Shown here piece by piece: positions 46,585-55,203 of a DNA stretch of 64,000 nt. The number at the start of each line of letters is the position of its first letter. The first letter of the stretch is position 1. The stretch lies in assembly GCF_018736045.1 (NCBI RefSeq), contig NZ_CP076132.1, positions 1,225,501 through 1,289,500 on the forward strand, in the 5' to 3' direction. The notes under the pieces are model-generated. The model made no database searches, was not told the DNA's origin, and saw nothing but the letters and a program-made list of their open reading frames with translations. Position numbers and translations under genes: made by a program. Source of the stretch: Flammeovirga yaeyamensis. GTDB taxonomy: Bacteria > Bacteroidota > Bacteroidia > Cytophagales > Flammeovirgaceae.

Positions 46585-48552
46585 ATGACATTAACGGCCA
46601 CTTTACATGATTTACCGTTTGCGGATCGCTTATCGGAAAAAGAATTAGAACAACTATCTGCCCTTGCCACTATTATTACTTTTAACGATGGTGAAGTCAT
46701 TACTGAGCAATTTGCCACCTCAGAAAACTACTATGTATTATTAAGTGGAGGAGTGGCGTATCAATTAAATGTGGGTGACCAAAGGGGTGCCTTGGAAGTG
46801 GGGAAGAGTATAGAACAGTGGACACCTATTGGATGGTCGGGCTTTAGAGAACCTTACAGATATGCAACCACAGGTTTAGCAGTTGGCACTACGGAAGTTA
46901 TTTCTTGGAACAATAAAGAACTAAGACAACTTTTTGATGAATACCCTCAGATAGGGATGCATGTATTGTCATCAAGTTTATTGTTGAGCACCAATTTGCT
47001 TAGTAACGCAAGAGAATCTTGGATGCAAGGAGCTGTTGCTGTGAGTACATCAAGTTTTGAAGCCAAAAACAGTTATACCTCATTTCAAGATAAAGGGCCT
47101 CAACAAACCGTGATGGACTTTTTTAGACAGAGTTCATTTTTTAATCCTTTTGCCGATTGGCACTTAGCGAAGTTATCGGAAATAAGTACTACTAAAAGGT
47201 ACAATGCAGGTATGAAACTCCTTACCAAAGGACAAGTTTCTGATAAGTTTATGGTCTTGAAATCGGGTAAGGTTGCATTGAATTATATCACGAATAATGA
47301 CGAAGTATATACTTCGGATATTTTACAGGAAACTGGTCAGGTGATAATGTGGTCGGCAGCTAGTTTCGACCCAATTCCTAATCGAATGGAGTTGGTGGTG
47401 TTGGAACCTATAGAGGTCTTGGAGATCAATAGAATCGATTTATTGGTATTGTATGCTGAGTTTCCTCATTTAGGTATGCTATTTATGTATCGCCTTTTGT
47501 GGTTGTTGGGAAGTGCATTGAAAGCAATTAGAGCGCAAGTCATTACTCAGACTTTCGATAGAGAGTTCCTGACCATTCAAACCATGATCGAGCAAGCGGG
47601 AGCACAAATAAGCGTATGTTCTGAGTTGTATAAAATACCCGTTTTATTATCAGAAAAAGTAACTCAAGGAGAAGCTTTCGACCTAATAGATTCTCTTTCG
47701 GATCATGGTGATCCTACGGAACAAAACTTAGCCAATCTCTTTAGGAAAATCACCATGCCTTTACGACGTGAGTTTTTATTTTTGGAGGGATTAAAACACA
47801 TGACCAATCATGTGATTACGGCTAAAGGTCATAAATCGTCTAAAGATTTAAGAAACGAATGTGCCCAATTGTTTGAACGTGCAGTTTCTTATGTAGATAT
47901 AAAGATAGATGGATTAGAAAATTTACCTTCGTCTACGGGAAATATATTCATCTATAATCACTTGTTGAACCACCCTTACTATACCTTACCGAATAATTTT
48001 CAGATCACCTTAGACTCTCATTTTATTTCCATGCTTCTTTATAAATTCTATAAAGATTCGGGGATGAGGGTAGTGAGAATAGGGAAAGGTCCAGAATACG
48101 GGCATCAAGATTATTATAATAAGTTAGGACATCTTGGTGTGTTTACTCAAGACTCTGATACGGCCAATCAGACAGTAGAAGAGAAGCGTGCTTTAAGGAA
48201 TAAATTCTTTGATGAGGCAGGAGAAAAATTAAAGGAAGGGACAAATTTAATTTTGAGTCCAGAAGGAACAAGCCGTGAGACCCAGCAATCGCCGGTAGAA
48301 TTTAAACCAGGAGCCTTTATGATTGCCAATCATTCTGGTGTCGATCCCTTAATAGTTCCTATTGCGATTGCATTTTTTGATAAAAGAATCAGTAAAACTA
48401 AACTTGGAGTAGTAATTAAAAAACCTTTTAGATTATCTGACGTTTTGGAAGGTAAACGTCCTTTTAAAGAGGAACTTAGAGCGTTTCTCTCACGTTATTC
48501 AAAACAGTATAGATCTTATGTTGAAGAGGCTATAGCCTTAGCGGAAAAATAA
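46585..48552 (+). CDS. two cyclic-nucleotide-binding domains fused to a PlsC-like acyltransferase
   Basis: A 655-residue cytosolic protein. Two Crp-type cNMP-binding domains (about 10-130 and 165-310; second domain KLLTKGQVSDKFMVLKSGKVAL) and a helical linker precede a lysophospholipid acyltransferase domain (about 435-650). Acyltransferase motif III EGTSRE is present (E560), with FKPGAFMIANHSG after it, but the HX4D catalytic motif reads NHLLNHP: H459 is followed by P464 where aspartate is expected. A ligand such as cAMP may gate acylation, or the domain may act differently. An SGNH hydrolase gene follows 4 bp later. Confidence 0.82.
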   Translation: MTLTATLHDLPFADRLSEKELEQLSALATIITFNDGEVITEQFATSENYYVLLSGGVAYQLNVGDQRGALEVGKSIEQWTPIGWSGFREPYRYATTGLAVGTTEVISWNNKELRQLFDEYPQIGMHVLSSSLLLSTNLLSNARESWMQGAVAVSTSSFEAKNSYTSFQDKGPQQTVMDFFRQSSFFNPFADWHLAKLSEISTTKRYNAGMKLLTKGQVSDKFMVLKSGKVALNYITNNDEVYTSDILQETGQVIMWSAASFDPIPNRMELVVLEPIEVLEINRIDLLVLYAEFPHLGMLFMYRLLWLLGSALKAIRAQVITQTFDREFLTIQTMIEQAGAQISVCSELYKIPVLLSEKVTQGEAFDLIDSLSDHGDPTEQNLANLFRKITMPLRREFLFLEGLKHMTNHVITAKGHKSSKDLRNECAQLFERAVSYVDIKIDGLENLPSSTGNIFIYNHLLNHPYYTLPNNFQITLDSHFISMLLYKFYKDSGMRVVRIGKGPEYGHQDYYNKLGHLGVFTQDSDTANQTVEEKRALRNKFFDEAGEKLKEGTNLILSPEGTSRETQQSPVEFKPGAFMIANHSGVDPLIVPIAIAFFDKRISKTKLGVVIKKPFRLSDVLEGKRPFKEELRAFLSRYSKQYRSYVEEAIALAEK

Positions 48553-48556
48553 AAAT

Positions 48557-49165
48557 ATGACTACAGAAGAAATTCAATTTTATAAAGAAGAAGGGTTGCC
48601 TGAATTAGCAAACAACATCAAAAAGCAGCCACGTATTGAAAGTCCGATTGTCTTTTATGGGAGTTCATCTTTTCGTTTATGGACATCAGTTAGAGAGGAC
48701 TTAAACAACGATCAAATCTTAAATATGGGGTTTGGTGGTTCTACACTAGAAGCATGTGCATTATATTTTAAAGAATTGTTTTCTGATATCGATCAACCTC
48801 AGAAAATATTTATATATGCAGGTGATAATGATTTAGGTGGAGGACAGCAACCTTCAGATATTTTAAATTCTTACAATAGTCTGTATCATCAAATAAGAGA
48901 AAGATATGGAGATGTTTTACCAATCGTGTATTTGTCGATTAAACCGTCTCCAAGCAAAGACAACATTCAATCTAAAATTGAAGAATCGAATCAATTGGTT
49001 TTTGATGAAATCAAGCACCAAACCAACGTTACTTATGTCGATATTTATCGCCCAATGTTAAATGATAATGGCAATAGCCGACCAGATTTATTTGAGGACG
49101 ATATGTTACATATGCGACCTGAAGGGTATCAGGTATGGATTAAAGCATTACATGAAATGGTTTAA
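48557..49165 (+). CDS. SGNH/GDSL-family hydrolase
   Basis: A 202-residue hydrolase with the four SGNH blocks: FYGSSSFRLW (catalytic serine), NMGFGGST (glycine), IYAGDNDLGGG (asparagine) and the C-terminal DMLHMRPEGY (Asp-x-x-His). There is no signal peptide, so it is probably cytosolic. Such enzymes remove acyl groups from lipids or glycans. The 4-bp spacing to the cNMP-acyltransferase gene suggests that the two act on the same lipid or acylated substrate in opposite directions, which is inference. Confidence 0.86.
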   Translation: MTTEEIQFYKEEGLPELANNIKKQPRIESPIVFYGSSSFRLWTSVREDLNNDQILNMGFGGSTLEACALYFKELFSDIDQPQKIFIYAGDNDLGGGQQPSDILNSYNSLYHQIRERYGDVLPIVYLSIKPSPSKDNIQSKIEESNQLVFDEIKHQTNVTYVDIYRPMLNDNGNSRPDLFEDDMLHMRPEGYQVWIKALHEMV

Positions 49166-49286
49166 AGTAGAAGATTATAATATTTTATGTAACATCATTG
49201 AGAATAATGGAAATAAGTTCGTGAGTAATTAAAGATGTTGTAAGTATGTTTTTAAATTTAATAAACTACTTATTTACCTGTTACCT

Positions 49287-51149
49287 ATGAGCATTCAATC
49301 TGTAAATGATGAGTTAAACCCTTCACTGAAAAGTTGGAATCAACATATTAATCTTTTAGAAAATTTAGCTGAAGCCTCAATTTTAGTCAATAAACAAGGA
49401 ATAATTGAGTTTGCTAATAATGCAATAAAAGAATTATTGGGTTATGAAGCCAACGGTTTAATCGGGCGTAATGTGAGCTGTCTAATCCCTATGAATTATG
49501 TTAAAGACCATAATTCAAGAGTTGAATCCTTCTTTAAAAATGCCTCTAAAAGAAGAATGGGTGCTGGAAGTTCTCGTCCAATTTATGCCAAACATTTTAA
49601 TGGGAAAACAAAACATGTAGATATATCTCTAAGCCCAATCAAAATAGAAGGCGAAGATAAAATTATAGCCATAATTATTGATGCAAAGCGAACGAGTGGA
49701 ACAAACTCTAAGTATCAGAAAAAGATTGATTTGTATTATTCTTTAATCGAGCATAACACAGATCACTTATTTCAAATTGATCGTGAATTTAAAATTCTTT
49801 ACATCAATCATGTCTCGCCTGGATTATCTAAGGAGGAAGTACTTGGGTCTTCACTGATTAATTTATTGCCCAATGAAGAAACTAAGTTCATGGTGAGTAA
49901 TGTATTAAACGATGTTTTCACAAAAGGTTTAGCTGATTCTTATGAAATAGATTTTCCTTCTCCATTAGGGTCTTTGCATTATTCTACAACAGTAACTCCA
50001 GTGATACATGAGGGAGAAGTTATTCGATTAAACTTAATTACAAGAAACGTAACTGATGAGTATAATCGTAAAAATCAGCTTATAGAGTGGAAAAACTTTA
50101 TTGAAAAAGTAGATTTAAACTCTCAGAATGGGATTTATATTTATAACATAAAAACAGGGACTAATTCCTATTTGAACAAAATGTACACTTCTATTTTAGG
50201 GTACAATCTAGATGAGGTGAATAGTTTTAGTCAAGCAGAGTTTATGGATCTTTTTCATCCTAATGATAAAGAAGCCATTGCAAAACACATGGAAGATGTA
50301 ATCAATTCAAAAGAGGGGGAGACTTTTAAAATAGAATATAGATTCAAAGCTAAAAATGGGGAGTGGATTTGGTGTAGATCGAAAGATAGTGGGTTTGAAT
50401 ACGATGAAAATGGAAAATTGGTCTCTTTTATTGGTTCCTTTATCGATATAACAGATTTAAAAGATATAGAATTACAATTAATTCATAAGAATAAAGAAAT
50501 AAATGATTTTGTATATAAGGCGACACACGATATCAAATCACCGATAAATAATATGGTGCAAATGATAGAGTTAAGTCTTGAAGATAATGAACCAGATAAA
50601 GAAGATTTAGAAATTTTAGAACACTCTATACATCGTTTAAAAAAATTAGTTTATTCACTTTTAGAGTACGGGAAAAGTGATCGTATGGAAGATGTAGAAG
50701 AGATAGACATAAATAAATTATTGGATGAGGTTTTGATAGATATCAATAGTGAAATTGAACATAGTTCTGCCGAGATTTATTATGAAAATTTACCGATAAT
50801 TAATGCATCTAAAATTGGTTTATATAGAGTTTTTCAAAATTTATTAACCAATGCAATTAAATTTATGAATAAAGGTCAAAAACCTAGAATCACTATACGA
50901 TGTAAAAGTCAACTACAGCATTGGATTTTTGAAATAACTGATAACGGCATAGGTATTCCTATTGAAAAAAGAGAGCATATTTTTGATGCTTTTAAAAAAT
51001 TCCATAGTAGTAGAAAGTATGAAGGAAGTGGTTTAGGTTTAGCGAATTGCAAAAAAATAATAAACCTCCATGATGGTGATATTTGGGTGGAAAACAACCC
51101 TGAATCAGAAGGAAGTATCTTTTATTTTAGTATTAAAAAGACATTATAA
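49287..51149 (+). CDS. PAS-domain sensor histidine kinase
   Basis: A 620-residue cytosolic kinase without membrane helices. Three PAS domains (about 20-135, 140-260 and 275-395; the last has the RFKAKNGEWIWCRSKDSG PAC pattern) precede the dimerisation domain with the phosphorylated H414 in THDIKSPINNM. The HATPase domain has LTNAIKFMNK, DNGIGIP and GSGLGLANCKKI. The protein should autophosphorylate and signal to an unlinked response regulator, since none is nearby. Cofactors such as flavin or heme cannot be told from the sequence. Confidence 0.92.
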   Translation: MSIQSVNDELNPSLKSWNQHINLLENLAEASILVNKQGIIEFANNAIKELLGYEANGLIGRNVSCLIPMNYVKDHNSRVESFFKNASKRRMGAGSSRPIYAKHFNGKTKHVDISLSPIKIEGEDKIIAIIIDAKRTSGTNSKYQKKIDLYYSLIEHNTDHLFQIDREFKILYINHVSPGLSKEEVLGSSLINLLPNEETKFMVSNVLNDVFTKGLADSYEIDFPSPLGSLHYSTTVTPVIHEGEVIRLNLITRNVTDEYNRKNQLIEWKNFIEKVDLNSQNGIYIYNIKTGTNSYLNKMYTSILGYNLDEVNSFSQAEFMDLFHPNDKEAIAKHMEDVINSKEGETFKIEYRFKAKNGEWIWCRSKDSGFEYDENGKLVSFIGSFIDITDLKDIELQLIHKNKEINDFVYKATHDIKSPINNMVQMIELSLEDNEPDKEDLEILEHSIHRLKKLVYSLLEYGKSDRMEDVEEIDINKLLDEVLIDINSEIEHSSAEIYYENLPIINASKIGLYRVFQNLLTNAIKFMNKGQKPRITIRCKSQLQHWIFEITDNGIGIPIEKREHIFDAFKKFHSSRKYEGSGLGLANCKKIINLHDGDIWVENNPESEGSIFYFSIKKTL

Positions 51150-51197
51150 AAAAAGAAGGTAATCTTTGATACACTATTTAAGATTACCTTCTTTTTT
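51150..51197. terminator. bidirectional terminator between the kinase and nrdD
   Basis: AGAAGGTAATCTT/AAGATTACCTTCT, a perfect 13-bp stem with A- and T-rich flanks on both sides, serves two convergent genes. Confidence 0.92.
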
Positions 51198-51202
51198 ATT
51201 CA

Positions 51203-53104
51203 TTAATTATGTTTTACTCGGTTTCTCACTTCATCTTTCTTTCCATTATTAAATACTTTATGATAGGCCCCCGTAATATAACCGGTAACTCTCCTTAAAG
51301 TAATAATATCTTTCGACTGACACTTATCACATTTCAGATCATCAAATAAACCTTCGTGATCACAGTTTAAGCATCGATCTCTTTGGATGTTAGTAGCAAA
51401 GTAATAAACTCCTTCTTCCATCGCTCCCTCAATTAGATTTTTATATAAATGAGGTGTTTTATTGATTTCCGATCGTAACTCTACATAAGTGATAGAACCA
51501 CCTGAACAGTATTTATGATAAGGTGCTTCTATAGCAATCTTATCAACATAGTTGATGTTGTGCCATACAGGAACATGGAAAGAGTTGGTGATGAATTCTT
51601 TATCAAAAACTCCTTGAACATGACCGTATTGCTCTTGTAATTTTTTAGCGAAAGTATGACATAAACTTTCTGCAGGAGTGGCATATAAAGAGATATTCAA
51701 ACGTCTTCTCCGACTTTCCTTATCACAGAAATTATGTAGATCTTTAATCAGGTTCAATGCTTTTTCTTGAGATTCTTCTGATTCACCATGATGCTTTCCT
51801 TCCAAAATCAATAAAGCTTCGGCAATACCGATAAACCCTAAAGCAAGTGTACCCGAATAAAGAATATCGCCAATTTTAGCCTTTTCGTTATACGGTTGAT
51901 CGTGCTTCCAGATCTTGTTTTTATACATAAAAGGAGCTGCTCCCATTAGTTGCTTTCTTTGCCAACGTAAACGTGCTTCCATCATGTCGATTCCAATAAA
52001 TGCCATCTCTTTTACAAGAGTACAGAATTCCTCCCATGAGTCAGTTTCCATCGCATATTTAGGAAGGTTCATGGTTACAGGAGATAGGTTTCCTCTACCC
52101 GATTTTCCGTTATAGCCATGTAGATTTTTTCCTAAACGTGTACGACACCCCATAGTGGCAGGGATTAAATCTGGAACAATTTTTCCGTTTTTATCCAAAA
52201 TGTCATATACCTCTTGATGGGTGTTGACATAGTTAGGATAGACTCTTTTTATCGAGCACTCGTTGGCCAATTGGAAAAGATCCTCGTTTAAAATTTTACC
52301 TTCTTCCTTTCTGTATTGCCAAATTTGAATAGGGAAAATTGGAGTAGTTCTTTTCTCACCAATACCATCCATTGTGGCATTTAGCATGCATTCGATAAAC
52401 AAACGACCTTCTCTAGAAGTATCACATCCATAGTTAATCGATACAAATGGAAGTTGATTACCAGCACGACTTTCTAAATGATTCAGATTATGAAGGAAAG
52501 CCTCGCAAGCTTGTTTAGTTTCTTCTTTTACTTGGTCCCAGGCAAATGTATCAGGATCGGGTACATTAAACTTAATGGCCGTTTCCATATGTTTATAGAA
52601 ACTAAGTTTAATGAATTTGGCCATATGGAAATCGAAGGCATTAATAGCGATACCTCCAAACTGAGCGTTACTCTGACATTGTAAAACGACTGCTGTTACT
52701 TGCAAAGCAGAACGAATACTTTTAGGGGGACGCATAGTGCCATTCGTTGTATGAATGGGTTTGCTAAGAATTTCTCCAACATCAATAAACATACAGTTTT
52801 GCATTCCCACAGCATAAGAACTGAAGTCGTGGATATAAATCCACCCTTCTTCATGCATCTTTAAATGCTTTTCGGGAAGTAAGTAGGCTTTTGTGTATTC
52901 CTTGGAGATTTCACCCGACATACGGGTAAGTTTTGCAGTAAAAACACCTTCAGGCATGTTGGCGTTTTCGTTTTCTACATTAGTAAGGTTAATTGCTTCA
53001 TTGGCGAATTTCAGCAATTTACTGTCTTGAGTGATGACCATGTCTTTTGAATTTTTTTGAAACAAAACACAAGGCGCTATTGTAGGAAGTGCAGTAACGT
53101 ACAT
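51203..53104 (-). CDS. nrdD: anaerobic (class III) ribonucleoside-triphosphate reductase
   Basis: A 633-residue glycyl-radical enzyme that reduces NTPs to dNTPs without oxygen. Near the C terminus it has the four-cysteine zinc site (CLNCDHEGLFDDLKCDKC) and the radical glycine G608 in RRVTGYITG. The active-site cysteines are in GMQNCMFID and MGCRTRLG. The usual N-terminal ATP-cone domain is absent. The activating enzyme NrdG should be required but is not encoded next to it. I use the ATG at 53104; a TTG codon precedes it. A cobalamin riboswitch lies directly upstream, so it should be made when B12 is short, probably to replace a B12-dependent class II enzyme. Confidence 0.93.
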   Translation of the reverse strand: MYVTALPTIAPCVLFQKNSKDMVITQDSKLLKFANEAINLTNVENENANMPEGVFTAKLTRMSGEISKEYTKAYLLPEKHLKMHEEGWIYIHDFSSYAVGMQNCMFIDVGEILSKPIHTTNGTMRPPKSIRSALQVTAVVLQCQSNAQFGGIAINAFDFHMAKFIKLSFYKHMETAIKFNVPDPDTFAWDQVKEETKQACEAFLHNLNHLESRAGNQLPFVSINYGCDTSREGRLFIECMLNATMDGIGEKRTTPIFPIQIWQYRKEEGKILNEDLFQLANECSIKRVYPNYVNTHQEVYDILDKNGKIVPDLIPATMGCRTRLGKNLHGYNGKSGRGNLSPVTMNLPKYAMETDSWEEFCTLVKEMAFIGIDMMEARLRWQRKQLMGAAPFMYKNKIWKHDQPYNEKAKIGDILYSGTLALGFIGIAEALLILEGKHHGESEESQEKALNLIKDLHNFCDKESRRRRLNISLYATPAESLCHTFAKKLQEQYGHVQGVFDKEFITNSFHVPVWHNINYVDKIAIEAPYHKYCSGGSITYVELRSEINKTPHLYKNLIEGAMEEGVYYFATNIQRDRCLNCDHEGLFDDLKCDKCQSKDIITLRRVTGYITGAYHKVFNNGKKDEVRNRVKHN

Positions 53105-53159
53105 CAAATAATTTGGTGGACGCTGAAAACTTAGACATTAACTCGATGTCGGTGGCTTC

Positions 53160-53420
53160 ATTTGCTTGGTAGGTCTTCTGACTTGACTCTAAAAATTGTC
53201 CTTCTCACTTTATACTTGATACATCTGATCAAGCAGAACAGCAATGGAGTATCAATTCTTTATCAGTTAAATTAAGAGAGCTAAATATGTAGTCAATTAG
53301 CTATTAAATTAAGTGATGACAACGAGTGCTATACAGCTACGAGCATAGTTCTAGATTCTCACTAGATTCCCTATTATTCCATTTTGGCACCATGCACTTT
53401 CAATTTGCAAACACCTGATT
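53160..53420 (-). promoter_or_regulatory. cobalamin (B12) riboswitch upstream of nrdD
   Basis: On the minus strand the conserved elements occur in order. AGGTG comes at the 5' end, then GGTGCC, then AATAGGGAATCTAGTGAG with AATCTAGA. GCTGTATAGC follows, then a variable arm and GAGAAGG. The 3' box is AGTCAGAAGACCTACC. These match the cobalamin riboswitch core, with the 3' end about 60 nt before the nrdD ATG. In this context binding of B12 would reduce nrdD expression, by transcription or translation control. Confidence 0.9.
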
Positions 53421-53504
53421 TAAAAAGCATTGATGACAATCACTAAAATATTTTAGGAATTTATAATATGCTGAAAATAGATAGTTTAAGGGGATGATTT
53501 ATTA

Positions 53505-53543
53505 GAAAAATAAAAGGCTGTCACATTTATTATATGACAGCCT
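53505..53543 (-). terminator. intrinsic terminator of the upstream exported-protein gene
   Basis: AGGCTGTCA/TGACAGCCT with a short loop, followed on the minus strand by TTTTATTTTTC. It separates the gene at 53575 from the riboswitch. Confidence 0.8.
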
Positions 53544-53574
53544 AAAATTCTTATATAAGATTAATTGAACTGAA

Positions 53575-54747
53575 TTAGTTCGCTTCTTGACCTGTAGTAA
53601 CGCTTACTTTAGAAGGATCGATTTGAATTCTTTCAAGAAGTCTTCTTAATGACTTTGCTTGACCTTTAAAAGAACCCGCCATAATACCGTTTAAGCCATT
53701 TGGATTTTCTTTTGCTTTCTCGATAGTATTCATAATCTCTAAAGCTTTATCAAAATCTCTTTTCATTGTGTAGGCTAATGCAAGGTTTAATTTTAAACCA
53801 TCAGCAATTTCGCCATTTACTTTAGCTTTTTTGTCCTCATAGTTTGCTTCAGCAATTAGTTCCTCCCAAAGTGGAATTGACTCATCAATTGTTTCCATCA
53901 CTTGGTCCATTGTCGTTTTCTTCTTCTTAGAGAAAGAGTAAAGTTTTTTAAATCTATCTGCTAAAGTTTCTTGAAGTTCAGTTAACTGCTTGTATTTAGG
54001 ATGTGATCCTTTAGCACCAAAGATATAAATCAATTCTCTAGATGAGTCACTAAAAAGTTGTTCTTGAATATCAAGGTGTGCATAATAGATCGCGTATTTG
54101 AATATTTTTTTGTGCATTTCATCACGAATGTGTTGCTGCATAATCGCTCTTCTCGCTTCATCAGAACCCGCTTTATTAACTTGTGATTTTAAAGTGATGT
54201 ATTCCACAAAGCTCGAAGCCTTATATTGTAAAGCTTTAGGATTTGATGCAAATAGGTCCTTTTCGTAAAGTAATTGTCTATCTGAAGAAGTGATTTTTAA
54301 CATTGCCTTAGCTTTCAATTTTAAAGCAATATCGCTTCCTTTTAATTCTTTAAAAGAGTTAGCAAGAAAATCAATTGTTGGAGTGTCAATTTCGATCTCG
54401 ATTCTAAGGTCTTTGTACTTGTCACCTTTACCAGAAAATTTTTCTTTATACTTTTCGAACGACTCTTCATATTTGTAAAGAGTATCATTTCTAGCATCAA
54501 GAATTGCTTTTGGTCTGCGATCTTTTTTTACACCTTTAGTCACTGTTTTTACATCAGATTTATCTAAAGTGTTTAGTTCGGTATCTACATTAAACATAAA
54601 AATACCTGTTGAGTTGTCTACGATTTCTCCGTTAAGAGGTTGGAATACGTAAGTAACATAAGCAGCAGATTCGCTTGTTCTTTTTTGCGCAAATAAAGTA
54701 GTTGAACTAACTACTAAAACTAAAATGAATAGTTTAAAAAGTTTCAT
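53575..54747 (-). CDS. exported protein of unknown function with TPR-like C terminus
   Basis: A 390-residue protein. I start at the ATG that gives a clean signal peptide (LFKLFILVLVVSSTTLFAQ). The N-terminal half is beta-rich (YVTYVFQPLNGEIVDN...), the middle is charged and helical, and the end (about 300-385) reads like tetratricopeptide helices (LKLNLALAYTMKRDFDKALEIM). I do not recognise a named family. A second exported protein with the same layout lies at 58237. The protein is probably periplasmic; no neighbour explains it. Confidence 0.75.
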   Translation of the reverse strand: MKLFKLFILVLVVSSTTLFAQKRTSESAAYVTYVFQPLNGEIVDNSTGIFMFNVDTELNTLDKSDVKTVTKGVKKDRRPKAILDARNDTLYKYEESFEKYKEKFSGKGDKYKDLRIEIEIDTPTIDFLANSFKELKGSDIALKLKAKAMLKITSSDRQLLYEKDLFASNPKALQYKASSFVEYITLKSQVNKAGSDEARRAIMQQHIRDEMHKKIFKYAIYYAHLDIQEQLFSDSSRELIYIFGAKGSHPKYKQLTELQETLADRFKKLYSFSKKKKTTMDQVMETIDESIPLWEELIAEANYEDKKAKVNGEIADGLKLNLALAYTMKRDFDKALEIMNTIEKAKENPNGLNGIMAGSFKGQAKSLRRLLERIQIDPSKVSVTTGQEAN

Positions 54748-55203
54748 ATTAATTATTAGTCTAACATTAAATTGAGTAATACTGTTTTTTTGAAAAAAGT
54801 TAAATACACCGTTCTTGATTATCAATTCCATGATATTTAGTCAATGTATCATGTTTCAATAGTTTTGTTTCAGTAATTATAATAGTCGCTTGTTTACTTT
54901 GATCTGAAATTTAGTTTATAGCACTATTTTGATTACATCATTAGTTGATTGAAGTTTTTTCAAAAAATATAGTTAGAATATTTTCCGTTGACGAATATTG
55001 ATGATGAACTTTTAACGTCCAAGTACAAAAAAGAATAATTATATGTTTTGTTGGTAAAATGATATTATTTTAAGGTGTACTTAATGTTAAGTTCTTGTGT
55101 CTGCTATTTTATTGTACTATTAATTGATAACTTCTAATGATTTAAATATTTGATACTATAAGAAAGAGGTTCAACCTATATTGTCGAACCTCTAATAATA
55201 TAA
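54748..55203. other. gene-free region between metE and the exported-protein gene
   Basis: 456 bp of AT-rich DNA. The only clear element is the metE terminator at 55165. I found no riboswitch motif or small gene here. Confidence 0.5.
55165..55193 (-). terminator. weak terminator after metE
   Basis: AGAGGTTC/GAACCTCT stem with a 13-nt loop; the minus strand continues TTTCTT. Confidence 0.55.

Noticed and set aside
42810-49165. Reading the caspase, cNMP-acyltransferase and SGNH genes as an anti-phage signalling system
   Set aside because: No cyclic-nucleotide synthase or defence gene is present, the caspase is exported, and a 241-bp gap separates it from the others.
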